Below are positions 41,732 to 50,197 of a stretch of DNA of 64,000 bases, one piece after another (position 1 is the first letter of the stretch; each line of letters opens with the position of its first letter). The notes beneath the pieces were generated by a model. It did not search any database. It was given only the letters and a program-made list of their open reading frames with translations, and was not told the DNA's origin. The stretch is taken from NCBI RefSeq assembly GCF_017309385.1, contig NZ_JAFJMJ010000003.1, positions 868,001-932,000 of the forward strand, read 5' to 3'. The position numbers were made by a program, and so were the translations under genes. The DNA comes from Amycolatopsis sp. 195334CR (lineage in GTDB: Bacteria > Actinomycetota > Actinomycetes > Mycobacteriales > Pseudonocardiaceae).

Positions 41732-41882
41732 CCGAGTGGCCGGCCGGGCGACGCGGCACCCGGCCGACCGCACCACCACCCTGCTCATCACGGTGACCAC
41801 CACCGGACGGCACGCGGTGCTCGAAACGTCCGATGTGGACAGCTGCGGGCGGCCGTCGGGCAGGTCGTCTTCACCGTCTGAA

Positions 41883-41915
41883 CGCCCGCCGTGAAGGTGG
41901 CTTTCACGGCGGGCG
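41883..41915. repeat. REPIN-like element, singlet; also a bidirectional terminator
   Basis: 13-bp arms CGCCCGCCGTGAA (41883-41895) and TTCACGGCGGGCG (41903-41915) with a 7-nt loop. The core GTGAAGGTGGCTTTCAC differs by one base from one arm of the doublets elsewhere. It sits between two convergent genes. Confidence 0.7.
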
Positions 41916-41923
41916 CGTTCTCG

Positions 41924-42175
41924 TCAGGAGCAGTACTGGGTGATCTCCGTGGCGACGCCGTCGATGTCGCCTTCGCCGACGAGATCGCTCAACCGCCGCA
42001 GTTCCTCGTTCCCCAGCGAGTCCACCGCGGACCGCAGCGTGTCGGCCAGGCCGGACCGCGAATCCGCGTCCGCCGACAGCCAGGCTTCGGCGGCACCGCA
42101 GACCACCTCGCGATCCACTCCCCGGCCGCATCCCGCCAGCAGCAGGAGCGCGGCCAGCACCGCCGCCACCCTCAT
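41924..42175 (-). CDS. Small lipoprotein, hypothetical
   Basis: 83 aa: signal peptide with lipobox LLAGCG, then about 60 residues (VVCGAAEAWLSADADSRSGLADTLRSAVDSLGNEELRRLSDLVGEGDIDGVATEITQYCS) that contain two further cysteines and could form a small helical pair closed by a disulfide. Exported and lipid-anchored. Last gene of three with 4-nt overlaps. Family not recognised. Confidence 0.7.
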   Translation of the reverse strand: MRVAAVLAALLLLAGCGRGVDREVVCGAAEAWLSADADSRSGLADTLRSAVDSLGNEELRRLSDLVGEGDIDGVATEITQYCS

Positions 42176-42381
42176 TCCGCGCGCCGCTTCTTCCGGCGGG
42201 CCATGTCGCCCAGCACGAGAGCCGCGCCCAGCAGGGCCATCACCACGCTCACCGGGATGTGCAGCCAGTCCGGCAGGAGGTGCAGTTGCACGAACCAGCT
42301 CTTCGACGAGCTCTCCGCCACCCGGTTGATGAACCCCCCGACTCCCTGCACCACCAGGATGATGCCGAGCACCTCGATCAT
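42172..42381 (-). CDS. Small membrane protein, hypothetical
   Basis: 69 aa from ATG 42381. Two hydrophobic segments (IEVLGIILVVQGVGGFI and LHIPVSVVMALLGAALVLG) and a basic C terminus (RRKKRRAE) predict an integral membrane hairpin with its tail in the cytoplasm. Overlaps both neighbours by 4 nt (ATGA), so it is coupled to the lipoprotein and the larger membrane protein. Function unknown. Confidence 0.7.
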   Translation of the reverse strand: MIEVLGIILVVQGVGGFINRVAESSSKSWFVQLHLLPDWLHIPVSVVMALLGAALVLGDMARRKKRRAE

Positions 42382-42968
42382 CGTCGTACCCCTTCCCGTG
42401 AACCCGTTGACGAAACCAGTTGCCACAACGGACCGGTGATCAGCCAGATCCCGGCGATCCACCCGAGCCTCGGCAGCCACGCGCCCCCGCCCGACCACAG
42501 CGCGGTGGTCTGCTCGGGCGTGCCAACCACCAGGATCAGCACCGCCAGCACCACCGCCGCGATCGCGCAGGCGATCAGGCACTTGCCCCATTCACGCCAT
42601 TCGTGGCGCAGCCGGTCGGTGCCCCCGCGCTTGACCGGTGGCGGCCCGCCGGCGAACCGGTGCGCGAACCGCACGTCGGCCCAGCGGATCATGCTCGGCC
42701 CGAAGACCACGCTGAAACCGAGGTAGATCGCGGCCAGCCCGTGCGTCCACGACGCCCGCCCGCCCCCGGCCAGGTCGATCATCGTGGCCACCAGCACCAC
42801 CACGTCGATCACCGGCGTCATCGCCAGCAGCACCACGCTCGTCCGCCGCAGCTTCAGCAGGTAACGAGCCGCCAGCCCGGCCGCGATGAACACCCAGAAC
42901 CCGATCTCCCCCGCCGCGACCACCGCCGCCATCGGGTTGTCCCGGATGAAGTCCAGCACCTTGTCCAT
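42378..42968 (-). CDS. Multi-pass membrane protein, hypothetical
   Basis: 196 aa. Hydrophobic stretches at about 12-35, 42-65, 78-95, 130-150 and 165-185 predict four or five membrane spans (AAVVAAGEIGFWVFIAAGLAARYLL, VVLLAMTPVIDVVVLVATMI, CLIACAIAAVVLAVLILVVG). The first gene of a three-gene chain with a small membrane protein and a lipoprotein, divergent from a sensor kinase. This hints at a membrane complex, possibly a target of the two-component system, but that is inference only. Confidence 0.7.
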   Translation of the reverse strand: MDKVLDFIRDNPMAAVVAAGEIGFWVFIAAGLAARYLLKLRRTSVVLLAMTPVIDVVVLVATMIDLAGGGRASWTHGLAAIYLGFSVVFGPSMIRWADVRFAHRFAGGPPPVKRGGTDRLRHEWREWGKCLIACAIAAVVLAVLILVVGTPEQTTALWSGGGAWLPRLGWIAGIWLITGPLWQLVSSTGSREGVRR

Positions 42969-43071
42969 GCCACCCAGCCTGCGGCCGGACCCCGCGCCCG
43001 CGCGTCGGCGGACGGCAGGATCGGCCCGTCATCACTTCGGAGGACGAACCGCTTTCGCGCGGTGTGCTGAG

Positions 43072-44259
43072 ATGGTCCACGTGCGACTGGACTACCGCCG
43101 GCTGCCGCCGTTCACCCAGGACGTCGGCATCGCCCTGCTCTACTTCGCCGGCGGCACCGTGCTCTACCTCTCCGGCATCTACCCGCTCTTCGGCGAACCC
43201 ACTCCGCTGATCTGGACGCGCTTCCTGCTGCTGGCGGCGGTCTGCCTGCTGCAACTACTGCGCCGCACCAAACCCGCGCTGGCACTGGTGCTCGCCGCCG
43301 TGCCGTTCGGTGCCGACATCTACCTCGGCATGTCCGCGCCGATCCTGATCGCCTTCTCCGACCACCTCTACGCGGCGACCCTCTACGGCTCGCGACGGCT
43401 CAGCCGCACCATGATCGGCCTCGCCGCGAGCGGCACCCTCGGCGCGGTGGTGATCGCGCTGATCGTCGCCGACGACTGGCGCACCGCGGTGCTGGCGGCG
43501 GTCGCCGCGGTGCCGTTCATCATCACGCCGGTGTGGTGGGCGTCGAACGTCCGCACGCACCGCGAGATCGCGCTCAAGGAACGCGCCAACGCCGAGCAGC
43601 TGGCCAGGATCGCCGAACTCGACCGCAACGCCGCCGTCGCCGGGGAACGCGCGCGCATGGCCCGCGACCTGCACGACGTGATCGCCGGGCACCTGTCCGC
43701 CATCGCGATCCAGTCCGAGGCCGCGCTGTCGATCGCCGACGGCGCGAAGCCGGACACCATGCGCGAGGTGCTGCAGTCGGTGCGCGGCAACAGCGTCGAC
43801 GCGCTGGAGGAGATGCGCGCGATGATCGGGCTGCTGCGCTCGCAGGGCGTCGGCGAGGACGAGACCACCGCGCCCGCGCGCCTCGGCGAACTGTCCAAAC
43901 TGGTCGAATCGGCGCGGGCGAGCGGGATGGCGGTGTCGGTGGCCAACGAGGTCGACCCCGCCACCCCGCTCCCGGCCGCGGTCGACCTGACCGCCTACCG
44001 GATCGCCCAGGAGGCGCTGACCAACGCGGTCAAGCACGCGCCGGGCACCTCGGCCGCGGTGCGCATCCGGCTCGACGGCAAGATCCTCACCGTGGAAGTC
44101 ACCAACGCACTGACCACCACCCGGCGCGCGTCCGACACCGGGCACGGGCTGCTCAACATGCGCGAGCGGGCCCAGGCCATCGGCGGCTCGTTCACCGCGG
44201 GCCCGGCCGAACCCGGCTGGCGGGTCTTCGCCGCGCTCCCGATCGGAGGACCGGCCTGA
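43072..44259 (+). CDS. Sensor histidine kinase, NarL/LuxR-type (HisKA_3)
   Basis: 395 aa from ATG 43072 (GTG 43081 possible). Four to six N-terminal membrane spans (~15-155), then the phospho-acceptor motif ARDLHDVIAGHLSAI with His201, and a HATPase domain with AYRIAQEALTNAVKHAPG (N box) and GHGLLNMRERA (G box). It senses through its membrane part and phosphorylates the next gene's product. Stop TGA overlaps the regulator ATG by 1 nt (TGATG). Confidence 0.92.
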   Translation: MVHVRLDYRRLPPFTQDVGIALLYFAGGTVLYLSGIYPLFGEPTPLIWTRFLLLAAVCLLQLLRRTKPALALVLAAVPFGADIYLGMSAPILIAFSDHLYAATLYGSRRLSRTMIGLAASGTLGAVVIALIVADDWRTAVLAAVAAVPFIITPVWWASNVRTHREIALKERANAEQLARIAELDRNAAVAGERARMARDLHDVIAGHLSAIAIQSEAALSIADGAKPDTMREVLQSVRGNSVDALEEMRAMIGLLRSQGVGEDETTAPARLGELSKLVESARASGMAVSVANEVDPATPLPAAVDLTAYRIAQEALTNAVKHAPGTSAAVRIRLDGKILTVEVTNALTTTRRASDTGHGLLNMRERAQAIGGSFTAGPAEPGWRVFAALPIGGPA

Positions 44260-44915
44260 TGGGCATCCGCGTTCTCGTCGCCGACGACCACGGCGCCATC
44301 CGCGCCGGGCTGGTGATGATCCTGAACAACGCCGAGGGCATCGAGGTGGTCGGCGAGGCGGCCGACGGCGCCACCGCGATCCGCCAGGCCACGGCGCTGC
44401 GCCCGGACGTCACGCTGATGGACGTCCGCATGCCGGGCGTCGACGGCATCGCGGCCACCCGCGAGCTGGTCGCCGCGGAACTCGGCCAGGTGCTCGTGCT
44501 GACCACCTTCGACCTCGACGAGTACGTGTTCGCCGCGTTGCGCGCGGGCGCGGCGGGCTTCCTGCTCAAGTCGGTCGAAGCCCCGCGCCTGGTCGAGGCG
44601 ATCCGGCTGGTGCACGCCGGGGAGGGCGTGCTCGCCCCGCAGATCACCCGCAAGCTGATCAGCGCGTTCGCCACCGCCGAGCCGCCGCGCCCGGCCGGGC
44701 CGCCGGAGCCGGCGGGACTGGCCGAGCTGACCGACCGCGAGCGCGAGGTGCTGGCCTGCCTCGGTGAGGGCCTGTCGAACGCGCAGATCGCGAGCAGGCT
44801 GTACATCGGTGAGACCACGGTGAAAACGCACGTGTCGCGGGTGCTGACGAAACTGGACCTGCGGTCGCGGGTGCAGGCGGCCATCCTGGCCCAGGAAGCG
44901 GGGGTGTCCCGGTGA
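44259..44915 (+). CDS. LuxR/NarL-family response regulator
   Basis: 218 aa from ATG 44259 (GGAGGA upstream). Receiver domain with acidic pair ADDH (8-11), phospho-acceptor Asp55 in LMDVRMPG, and Lys in FLLKSVEAP; C-terminal LuxR HTH (ELTDREREVLACLGEGLSNAQIASRLYIGETTVKTHVSRVLTKLDLRSRVQA). Cognate to the kinase just upstream. The stop overlaps the GTG of the amidohydrolase gene by 4 nt. Confidence 0.94.
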   Translation: MGIRVLVADDHGAIRAGLVMILNNAEGIEVVGEAADGATAIRQATALRPDVTLMDVRMPGVDGIAATRELVAAELGQVLVLTTFDLDEYVFAALRAGAAGFLLKSVEAPRLVEAIRLVHAGEGVLAPQITRKLISAFATAEPPRPAGPPEPAGLAELTDREREVLACLGEGLSNAQIASRLYIGETTVKTHVSRVLTKLDLRSRVQAAILAQEAGVSR

Positions 44916-45748
44916 ACCGGTTCGACACGCACCACCACCTGTGGAGCCTGGCCGGCATCGAGCGCGGCGACTACCCGTGGATGCCGCCGGACGGGCCGCT
45001 GCGGGAGGAGTACCTGCCGGACCGGCTGGCCCCCGAACTGGCCGCGGCCGGTGTCACCGGCACCATCGTCGTGCAGGCGTCGCCGAGCGTCGCCGAGACC
45101 CGGTACCTGCTCGACCTGGCCGCGAACACCGGCTTCATCCTCGGCGTGACCGGCTGGCTCCCGCTCGACCAGCCGGACGCGCTGCCCGAACTGGCCGCCG
45201 ACCCGTACTTCCTCGGCGTGCGCCCGATGCTGCAGGACCTGCCCGACGACGACTGGATCGGCAGGCCGGAGGTCCGCGACGGGCTGCGGGCGCTCGCCGG
45301 GGCCGGGGTCCGGTTCGAGGCGCTGACCTTCACCCGGCACCTGCCCACGCTGTACGCGGTGCTCAGCGAACTGCCCGAGCTGACCGTGGTGCTCGACCAC
45401 CTGTCGAAACCCGCCTACGACTGGGAAGCCGACGCCGGCTGGCGCACCTGGCTGGGCAGGTTGGCCGAACTGCCGAACACCTGGTGCAAGCTGTCCGGTC
45501 TGCTCACCGAAGTGGAGCCGTCGGCGGCCTCGGTCGAGCGGTTCGTGCCGTACGCGGCGTTCGCCTTCGAGCGGTTCGGCGAGGACCGGGTGCTGTTCGG
45601 CAGCGACTGGCCGGTGAGCCGCCTGCGCGGCGAGTACGGCGACGTGGTCCGGTTCACCGAGGAGCTGGTGTCCGCGGCCGGTTTGGGCGATTCGGCCGGG
45701 TTCTGGCGGACCAACGGCGAGCGCTGCTACGGCGTCCGAGTCCCGTGA
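44912..45748 (+). CDS. Amidohydrolase_2, L-fuconolactonase-like
   Basis: 278 aa from GTG 44912 (GTGA overlap with the response regulator). COG3618-type TIM barrel: FDTHHHLW (metal His pair), VLDHLSKP, WCKLSGLLTEVEPS, and VLFGSDWPVSRLRG with the metal Asp. Family members hydrolyse sugar lactones such as fuconolactone or galactarolactone, or related dicarboxylate lactones. Its translation is coupled to a two-component pair, an uncommon arrangement. It could act on the lactone made by the udh enzyme 12 kb away or on fucose products of the GH95-like enzyme; both are inference. Confidence 0.85.
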   Translation: MNRFDTHHHLWSLAGIERGDYPWMPPDGPLREEYLPDRLAPELAAAGVTGTIVVQASPSVAETRYLLDLAANTGFILGVTGWLPLDQPDALPELAADPYFLGVRPMLQDLPDDDWIGRPEVRDGLRALAGAGVRFEALTFTRHLPTLYAVLSELPELTVVLDHLSKPAYDWEADAGWRTWLGRLAELPNTWCKLSGLLTEVEPSAASVERFVPYAAFAFERFGEDRVLFGSDWPVSRLRGEYGDVVRFTEELVSAAGLGDSAGFWRTNGERCYGVRVP

Positions 45749-46325
45749 CAGCCCGCAATCCCTTCTTTTTTCTTGCCGAACCTCGGCGGCGAGCACGCAG
45801 CGTGACATAACCCACGCCGAACCGGGGCCGCGGCGTGACCCAAGATCCGCCCCGGCCGCGCCCCGGCTCCGGATTTAACCTCATTTTTCGTTGCCCACCA
45901 GGGAATTCGTCGGCAAACCGGCTATTCCGGTCAGTGGCCGGCGGCCGTCGATTTCCGTCACGGCCCGCCTTCCACCGGATAACGGTTCAAAATTCAGCTC
46001 TGAACGAACACGGTTTCCTCACCCCGTTTCGGCGGGTGCGACCGGCTGCGGACGACTGCTGGCGACAGGGCTCTGACCTGCGGAAACAAGGGCTCCGGTC
46101 ACCGGCTGTTCCGGACTGGCGGGGCCACTTGCGACATCCGGGGTAATTCGGCGTGACACACCTCCCACGGAGATGGGAACACTTGCGGCTTCCGAAACGT
46201 CTGCAAGAGTAGAAGCAGCGAACACCGAGGAGCCGGAGACGCCCCGTCGCCGGATAAGTACCGGAGTGGTCGCGGCTGGATCGATGGCATCGGCCCCGCC
46301 GATGCCGGGACGGAGGGAGACTCCC
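45749..46325. other. 577-bp intergenic stretch, AT-richer than surroundings
   Basis: After the amidohydrolase stop there is a T-rich run (CTTCTTTTTTCTTG) and a loose 7-bp hairpin (45822-45828 with 45849-45855). The rest lacks codon-biased coding in either strand. The frame of the next gene stays open back to an ATG at 46173, so either a long leader or an alternative N terminus lies here. No RNA family recognised. Confidence 0.5.
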
Positions 46326-46508
46326 ATGACTTCGCCTACGCTCACCCGCCCCGAACTGACCGCTGCGGACCGTTGCGACCGGTGCGGCGCCGCGGCCCAG
46401 GTTCGCGCCGTGCTCCGCAACGGTGGCGAGCTGCTCTTCTGCGGCCACCACGCCAGGGCTCACGAGGACAAGCTCAAGGAACTCGAAGCGAGCATCGAGC
46501 GAGGCTGA
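46326..46508 (+). CDS. Small Cys/His protein (DUF7455-like)
   Basis: 60 aa from ATG 46326 with GGAGGGAGA upstream. CDRCGAAAQVRAVLRNGGELLFCGHHARAHEDKLKEL: a CxxC and a CGHH pair form a probable zinc site followed by a charged helix. Such short proteins are widely conserved in actinobacteria near sigma-factor genes; role unknown. An in-frame ATG at 46173 would give a 111-residue version with a low-complexity extension, judged less likely. Ends before a strong terminator. Confidence 0.8.
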   Translation: MTSPTLTRPELTAADRCDRCGAAAQVRAVLRNGGELLFCGHHARAHEDKLKELEASIERG

Positions 46509-46544
46509 CACCACTCAGCCACCCGGCAGCCATCCATCCGTCTC

Positions 46545-46576
46545 GGGCGGGGATCCCTCAGCAGGGGTCCCCGCCC
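46545..46576 (+). terminator. Strong intrinsic terminator
   Basis: 14-bp stem GGGCGGGGATCCCT (46545-46558) with AGGGGTCCCCGCCC (46563-46576), one G-U pair, CAGC loop, then TCTGTAATTTT. Ends transcription of the small zinc-type gene. Confidence 0.85.
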
Positions 46577-46585
46577 TCTGTAATT

Positions 46586-46727
46586 TTGGCCGCGCCTCCG
46601 GGCGCCCCACGCGAGGTCGCGCCGGTCAACTGAGGGAGGCGCGACGGGCCGCCCAGCGGCACGGCGTGCCTTCCTCAGTTGACCGGGTCCAGAGCGACCT
46701 CGCCCGCCGCGCCGGAGGCGCGGCCAA
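46586..46727. repeat. 142-bp nested inverted repeat abutting the ROK gene
   Basis: Three concentric arm pairs: 46586-46601 with 46712-46727 (16 bp, perfect, TTGGCCGCGCCTCCGG), 46611-46620 with 46694-46703 (10 bp, perfect, GCGAGGTCGC), and 46622-46640 with 46668-46686 (19 bp, one G-U). Together 45 paired positions. It fills the whole space between the terminator and the ROK stop codon. No clear target-site duplication or protein. May be a MITE-like element, a structured RNA or a cruciform. Confidence 0.8.
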
Positions 46728-47897
46728 TCACACCGTGTCCAGGACGCTCTCGAAGGCCACTTCGGCGGCGCCCAGCAGCTTCACGTCGACGCCCAGCGCG
46801 GACGGCACGATCCGGGTGCCACCGACCGCGCGGCTGACCATGCTCCGCCGCTGCACCTCGGCGGTGACCTTGCGCACGATCTCCTCCGGCAGCATGCCGA
46901 ACAGCTCACCCAGCACCACCAGCTGCGGCCCGAGCAGGTTCACCACGTTGACCAGGCCCAGCGTCAGCCACTCGGCGAACTCGCCGAGCTTCTCGCCCGC
47001 CCGCTCCGGGTCCTTCTCCAGCTCCCGCAGCTCCACCAGCAGCACCCCGCGCGGGGTCTCCTCCGGCACGTCCAGCGCCCGCCGCAGCGCGGCCTCGCCC
47101 ACCTCGGTCTCCCAGCAGCCGCTGCTGCCGCAGTAGCAGCCGCGCCCGCCGGGCCGGATGACCATGTGCCCGAGTTCGCCGATGTACCCGGCCGCCCCGC
47201 GCAACGAGGAGCCGTCGGCGATCACGCCGCCGCCGACCCCGACGTCCGCCGAGACGTAGACCGCGTCCGACGAGCCCTTCGCCACCCCGCGCAGGTGCTC
47301 GGCGACCGCACCCAGCTCGGCGTCGTTCCCGACGACCACCGGCATGCGCAGCACCGAGCCGAGCCGCTCGCCCAGCGCCACGTCGGTCCAGCGGAGGTTG
47401 GGTGCCTGGTGCACGTAGCCGTCCGAGCGCCGGACCACGCCGGGCACCGAGACGCCGGTCCCGATCGGTTCCACGCCGAGATCGGCGGCGAGCATGCCCG
47501 CCGACTCGATCACGTGCGTGATCACCTCGTCCGGTTCCCGCGAGCGGCCACGCAGGTTCCAGCTGTTGCGGCCGAGGATCTGCCCGCCGAAGCCGACCAG
47601 TGCCAGTGCCACGTGCTCGACCTGGATGTCCACCGCGAGCACCACGGCGGCCTGCGGCTGCGGCAGCACGAGCAGGGAGGGCCGCCCGGCCCCCCGCCCC
47701 GGTCGCGGCACCCGCTCCTCGACCACCCCGGCCTCGGCGAGGCTGTCCACCAGCGTCTTGATGGTGCTCCGGTTGAGCCCCAGTTCGGTGGCCAGGGCGG
47801 CCCGGGTGACCGGGCCGCCCACGTGCAGCAACCGCAGCAGGGTCGTGCGGTTGTGCCTGCGCACCTCGTCGGGTCGTGCAACGGGTGTGCTGGTCAC
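46728..47897 (-). CDS. ROK-family transcriptional regulator (XylR/NagC type)
   Basis: 389 aa from GTG 47897. N-terminal winged HTH (RRHNRTTLLRLLHVGGPVTRAALATELGLNRSTIKTLVDSLAEAGVVEE), then a ROK sugar-binding domain with VSADVGVGGGVIADG, GELGHM and the zinc motif CYCGSSGCWE (~252). Last gene of the sugar ABC operon (25 nt after the permease). The XylR-like palindrome upstream of the binding-protein gene is its probable site, so it likely represses the operon until sugar binds. Confidence 0.92.
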   Translation of the reverse strand: MTSTPVARPDEVRRHNRTTLLRLLHVGGPVTRAALATELGLNRSTIKTLVDSLAEAGVVEERVPRPGRGAGRPSLLVLPQPQAAVVLAVDIQVEHVALALVGFGGQILGRNSWNLRGRSREPDEVITHVIESAGMLAADLGVEPIGTGVSVPGVVRRSDGYVHQAPNLRWTDVALGERLGSVLRMPVVVGNDAELGAVAEHLRGVAKGSSDAVYVSADVGVGGGVIADGSSLRGAAGYIGELGHMVIRPGGRGCYCGSSGCWETEVGEAALRRALDVPEETPRGVLLVELRELEKDPERAGEKLGEFAEWLTLGLVNVVNLLGPQLVVLGELFGMLPEEIVRKVTAEVQRRSMVSRAVGGTRIVPSALGVDVKLLGAAEVAFESVLDTV

Positions 47898-47922
47898 GAT
47901 GGTTATCGTCCCATGTGCACGG

Positions 47923-49371
47923 TCAGCGCGGCGAAGCCGCCGCGCGACGCCGCGAAAGCGCGTCCACGGTGGCCGCCAGCAGCAGCACCAGCCCAGTCAC
48001 GATGGAGACCACCGCGGCGGGCTGCTTGAGCAGGCCGAGGCCGTTGGCCACCACGGCCAGCACGGTGCCACCGATGACCGCGTCGAAGACCCGGCCCTTG
48101 CCACCGAACAGCGAGGTCCCGCCGATCACCGCCGCGCCGACCGCGAACAGCAGCGTGTTCAGGCCACCGGCCTGCGGATCCACCGAACCGACCTTCGACG
48201 AGTAGACGATCGCGCCGACCGCGGCCACCGCCGAGGACACCACGAAAACGCTCGCCCGGATCTTGGTCACGTTGATGCCCGCGCGGCGCGCCGCCTCGGC
48301 GTTGCCGCCGACCGCGTAGATGTGGCGGCCGTAGCGGGTCCGGTTGAGCACGTAGGTGCCGATGGTCAGCAGCACCAGCACGATCGGCACCACGTACGGC
48401 ACGCCCGAGATGACGATGGTCGGGCTGGGCGCGCGGTTCAGCGTGAGCAGGTAGGTGGCCACCGCGGCGAGCAGGGCGACGCCGCCGACCTTGAACAGCA
48501 CCAGCGGGGTGGGCTGGGTGACCAGGCCGCGCTTGAGCCGGGTGAAGTGCCTGCCCAGGGTCACCGCGGCGAACCCGCCGGCGCCGAGGAAGAACAGCAG
48601 CCAGCTGCCGAAGGTGGACAGGTTGCCGTTGGCCACCTTGTCCAGCACGCTCGACGAGCTGATGCCGAGCACGCCGCCGTCGCCGATGAACTGCAGGATG
48701 ACGCCCTGCCAGGCGAGGAACAGCGCCAGCGTCACCACGAACGACGGCATGCCGATCTTGGACACCAGGAACCCGGTGATCGAGCCGATCGCCGCGCCGA
48801 CGCACAGCGCCAGCAGCATCTCCACCCAGGGGTTGGCGGCGATGCCGAGCAGCGCGATCGCGATGGCCACCACGGAGAGCACGGCGCCGGCCCAGATCCG
48901 CAGGAAGATCGCCAGCGCGGCACCGAGGCCGAGCACGATGACGAAGATGTAGAAGACCGTGGAGCCCATGCCGCCGAGCAGGTTGCCGTTCTCCACGTAG
49001 TGCATCGCCATCACCGCGGCGGTCACCCCGGACGCGGTGCCCGCGGCCAGGTCGATCTCGCCGATCAGCAGCACGAAGACGATGCCCATCGCGATGATCG
49101 TCTGCCCGGCGCCCTGTGCGAGCAGGTTCGCGATGTTGTTCAGCGAGAGGAACACGTCCGACATCCCGGTGAACACCGCGACCAGGACGACCAGTCCGAG
49201 CAACGCGGGCAGCGAACCGAGCTGCCCGGCGCGCAACCGGGAGAAGTAGTCGCGGACGGCCTCCGCGGTGGACATCGAGGTGGTGTCGATCCCGAAGTCG
49301 GAGATCGCGGCCTTGGCGGACCCGGAGCCGGTCACCTCCGGCTCGGCCGGCTTGGCGGGGGTCTCAGTCAT
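47923..49371 (-). CDS. Sugar ABC transporter permease (XylH/RbsC type)
   Basis: 482 aa from ATG 49371 (GTG 49386 possible). Cytosolic N terminus rich in Pro/Glu, then about ten membrane spans; signature IGEIDLAAGTASGVTAAVMA and INVTKIRASVFVVSSAVAAVGAIVYSSKVGSVDPQAGG followed by FAVGAAVIGGTSLFGGKGRVFDAVIGG, typical of BPD_transp_2 permeases. The length near 480 with a central extra region resembles XylH rather than RbsC. Imports a pentose such as xylose with the ATPase and binding protein beside it. Confidence 0.9.
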   Translation of the reverse strand: MTETPAKPAEPEVTGSGSAKAAISDFGIDTTSMSTAEAVRDYFSRLRAGQLGSLPALLGLVVLVAVFTGMSDVFLSLNNIANLLAQGAGQTIIAMGIVFVLLIGEIDLAAGTASGVTAAVMAMHYVENGNLLGGMGSTVFYIFVIVLGLGAALAIFLRIWAGAVLSVVAIAIALLGIAANPWVEMLLALCVGAAIGSITGFLVSKIGMPSFVVTLALFLAWQGVILQFIGDGGVLGISSSSVLDKVANGNLSTFGSWLLFFLGAGGFAAVTLGRHFTRLKRGLVTQPTPLVLFKVGGVALLAAVATYLLTLNRAPSPTIVISGVPYVVPIVLVLLTIGTYVLNRTRYGRHIYAVGGNAEAARRAGINVTKIRASVFVVSSAVAAVGAIVYSSKVGSVDPQAGGLNTLLFAVGAAVIGGTSLFGGKGRVFDAVIGGTVLAVVANGLGLLKQPAAVVSIVTGLVLLLAATVDALSRRRAAASPR

Positions 49372-49386
49372 GTTCTCTTTCTCCAC

Positions 49387-50160
49387 TTACAGCACTGCGG
49401 CTTCGGGACGGGCCAGGCCGAGGTCGCCGGAGCGACCGGCGGTGATCAGTTCGACCACCTGCCCGTGGGTGACGTTCTTGGTGTGCACGTCGGCGACGAG
49501 GCGGCCGAGGTAGAGCACCGCGATGCGGTCGGCGACCTCGAACACGTCGGCCATGTTGTGGCTGATCAGCACCACACCGAGGCCCTGCTCGGCGAGGCGG
49601 CGGACCAGGTCGAGCACCTGGCGGGTCTGCGCGACGCCCAGCGCCGCGGTCGGCTCGTCGAGCAGCACCACCTTGCTGTCCCACAGCACCGACTTGGCGA
49701 TGGCCACGGTCTGGCGCTGCCCGCCGGACAGCGCGGACACCGGGGTGCGCACCGACTTCACCGTGCGCACCGACAGCGAGGCCAGCGTCTCGCGCGCGGC
49801 CTGCTCCATGCTGGCCTCGTCGAGCAGCCAGCCGCTGCCGCGCTCGCGGCCGAGGAACATGTTCTGCACGATGTCGAGGTTGTCGGCCAGCGCGAGGTCC
49901 TGGTAGACGACCTCGATGCCGAGCTCGGCGGCGTCCTTGGGGCCCTTGATGCTCACCGGCTCGCCCTGGAACAGCACTTCCCCGGAGTCGGTCGGGTGGA
50001 TCCCGGCGATGCTCTTGACCAGCGTGGACTTACCCGCACCGTTGTCGCCGACCAGCGCGGTGACCTCGCCTGCCCGCACCGAGAAGTCCACGTCGTGCAG
50101 GACGTGGACCGGGCCGAAGCTCTTGTTCACCGCTTTGAGTTCGAGAATCGGAACTGTCAT
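49387..50160 (-). CDS. Sugar ABC transporter ATPase, single domain
   Basis: 257 aa from ATG 50160. Walker A GDNGAGKST, Q-loop VVYQDLALADNL, signature SALSGGQRQ, Walker B VVLLDEPTAALG, switch His in LISHNM. Sugar importers of this class usually use a fused double ATPase (~500 aa, XylG/RbsA). Here a single domain is present, so it would work as a homodimer, as in FrcA-like systems. Located 93 nt after the binding-protein gene, past a strong hairpin, and 15 nt before the permease. Confidence 0.92.
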   Translation of the reverse strand: MTVPILELKAVNKSFGPVHVLHDVDFSVRAGEVTALVGDNGAGKSTLVKSIAGIHPTDSGEVLFQGEPVSIKGPKDAAELGIEVVYQDLALADNLDIVQNMFLGRERGSGWLLDEASMEQAARETLASLSVRTVKSVRTPVSALSGGQRQTVAIAKSVLWDSKVVLLDEPTAALGVAQTRQVLDLVRRLAEQGLGVVLISHNMADVFEVADRIAVLYLGRLVADVHTKNVTHGQVVELITAGRSGDLGLARPEAAVL

Positions 50161-50197
50161 CTGAGTTTTCTCCGGGCTGCTGGTTACACGGGTGGGC

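Noticed and set aside
41732..41882. Possible gene remnant after the methyltransferase
   Set aside because: A short frame reads DRTTTLLITVTTTGRHAVLE but has no start, no ribosome site and no recognisable family.
46173..46325. N-terminal extension of the small Cys/His protein to ATG 46173
   Set aside because: Added residues are low complexity and the downstream ATG has a far better ribosome site; kept only as an alternative.
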